Positions 6,780 through 6,892 of a DNA stretch of 6,892 bases are shown here, one piece after another. A program made the position numbers and the translations under genes. The notes beneath the pieces were generated by a model. It did not search any database. It was given only the letters and a program-made list of their open reading frames with translations, and was not told the origin of the DNA. The stretch lies in assembly GCA_934217675.1 (NCBI GenBank), contig CAKQCV010000105.1, positions 1-6,892 on the forward strand, in the 5' to 3' direction. How positions within the stretch are numbered: the first letter of the stretch is position 1; each line of letters opens with the position of its first letter. This stretch comes from an uncultured Prevotella sp. (GTDB taxonomy: Bacteria > Bacteroidota > Bacteroidia > Bacteroidales > Bacteroidaceae).

Positions 6780-6892
6780 GATTTACCCTCCAGCCCATCA
6801 GTGGCGTTCTTCTTTCCGGGTTTCTTATATTTCTCGGAGTAACCGATATACTTTCCGCTCTTTATTCTGGCATCCTTTGGCTTTTCTGCGTC
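6776..6892 (-). CDS. C-terminal end of an unrecognised gene (cut by window edge)
   Basis: Only the last 38 codons and the TGA (6778-6776) are in the window. Of the three minus-strand frames here, only this one is open: the other two stop within a few dozen bases. The tail is strongly basic (10 Lys, 1 Arg against 3 Asp and 3 Glu), with the pieces KSGKYIGYSEKYKKPGKK near residues 11-28 of the visible part, and is probably unstructured. No family is recognisable. The stop overlaps the start of the DUF262 gene as ATGA, and the ribosome binding site of that gene lies in its last codons, so it is very likely a member of the same operon. A DNA- or RNA-binding or defence role would fit the setting but is not shown. 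Confidence 0.7.
   Translation of the reverse strand, partial: DAEKPKDARIKSGKYIGYSEKYKKPGKKNATDGLEGKS
6786..6791 (-). promoter_or_regulatory. Ribosome binding site for the DUF262-DUF1524 gene
   Basis: The minus strand reads GGAGGG, 6 nt before the ATG at 6779-6777, inside the final codons of the upstream gene. It supports the chosen start and coupled translation across the ATGA overlap. Confidence 0.8.

Overview
The window is a single-direction gene cluster read entirely from the minus strand. It carries most of a Type I restriction-modification (R-M) locus plus a large DUF262/DUF1524-family nuclease-like gene. In order of transcription (high to low coordinates) it holds: the last 38 codons of an unrecognised gene (6892-6776); an 847-residue DUF262-DUF1524-DUF4268 protein (6779-4236); a 59-bp gap; hsdR (4176-1795); hsdM (1792-302); and the first 101 codons of hsdS (305-1), cut by the window edge. 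All complete genes are intact. No RNA gene, insertion sequence, CRISPR array, terminator or convincing promoter was seen, and no gene-free stretch exceeds 59 bp.

Spacing indicates one operon. The unknown gene overlaps the DUF262 gene by an ATGA, hsdM starts 2 nt after the hsdR stop, and hsdM overlaps hsdS by an ATGA. Only the DUF262-hsdR junction has a real gap, and it contains a good ribosome binding site for hsdR. The promoter presumably lies beyond the right edge.

Functionally, HsdR, HsdM and HsdS would form a Type I enzyme of the EcoAI/EcoEI sort. HsdS reads the target, HsdM methylates adenine in it, and HsdR translocates and cuts unmodified DNA. The DUF262-DUF1524 protein belongs to the family of GmrSD, BrxU and SspE, nucleases that can act on modified DNA or respond to DNA modification. 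Its placement inside the hsd operon suggests a layered defence, in which one arm attacks unmodified DNA and the other attacks DNA that escapes the first. That pairing is inferred from position and family, not shown.

The host cannot be named from this sequence. Purine-rich Shine-Dalgarno sites (GGAGG, GGAGGAGGG), intermediate base composition by eye and the HsdS/HsdM sequence style fit a Firmicute, possibly a gut Clostridia-type bacterium. This is a weak inference, since Type I loci move between lineages.

The observations most worth a second look are the full-length DUF262-family nuclease translationally tied into an hsd operon, an A9 homopolymer in its DUF1524 motif whose slippage would remove the C-terminal modules, a proline/aspartate-rich hinge in HsdR with a G-run-rich template strand, and the unidentified basic-tailed gene upstream.
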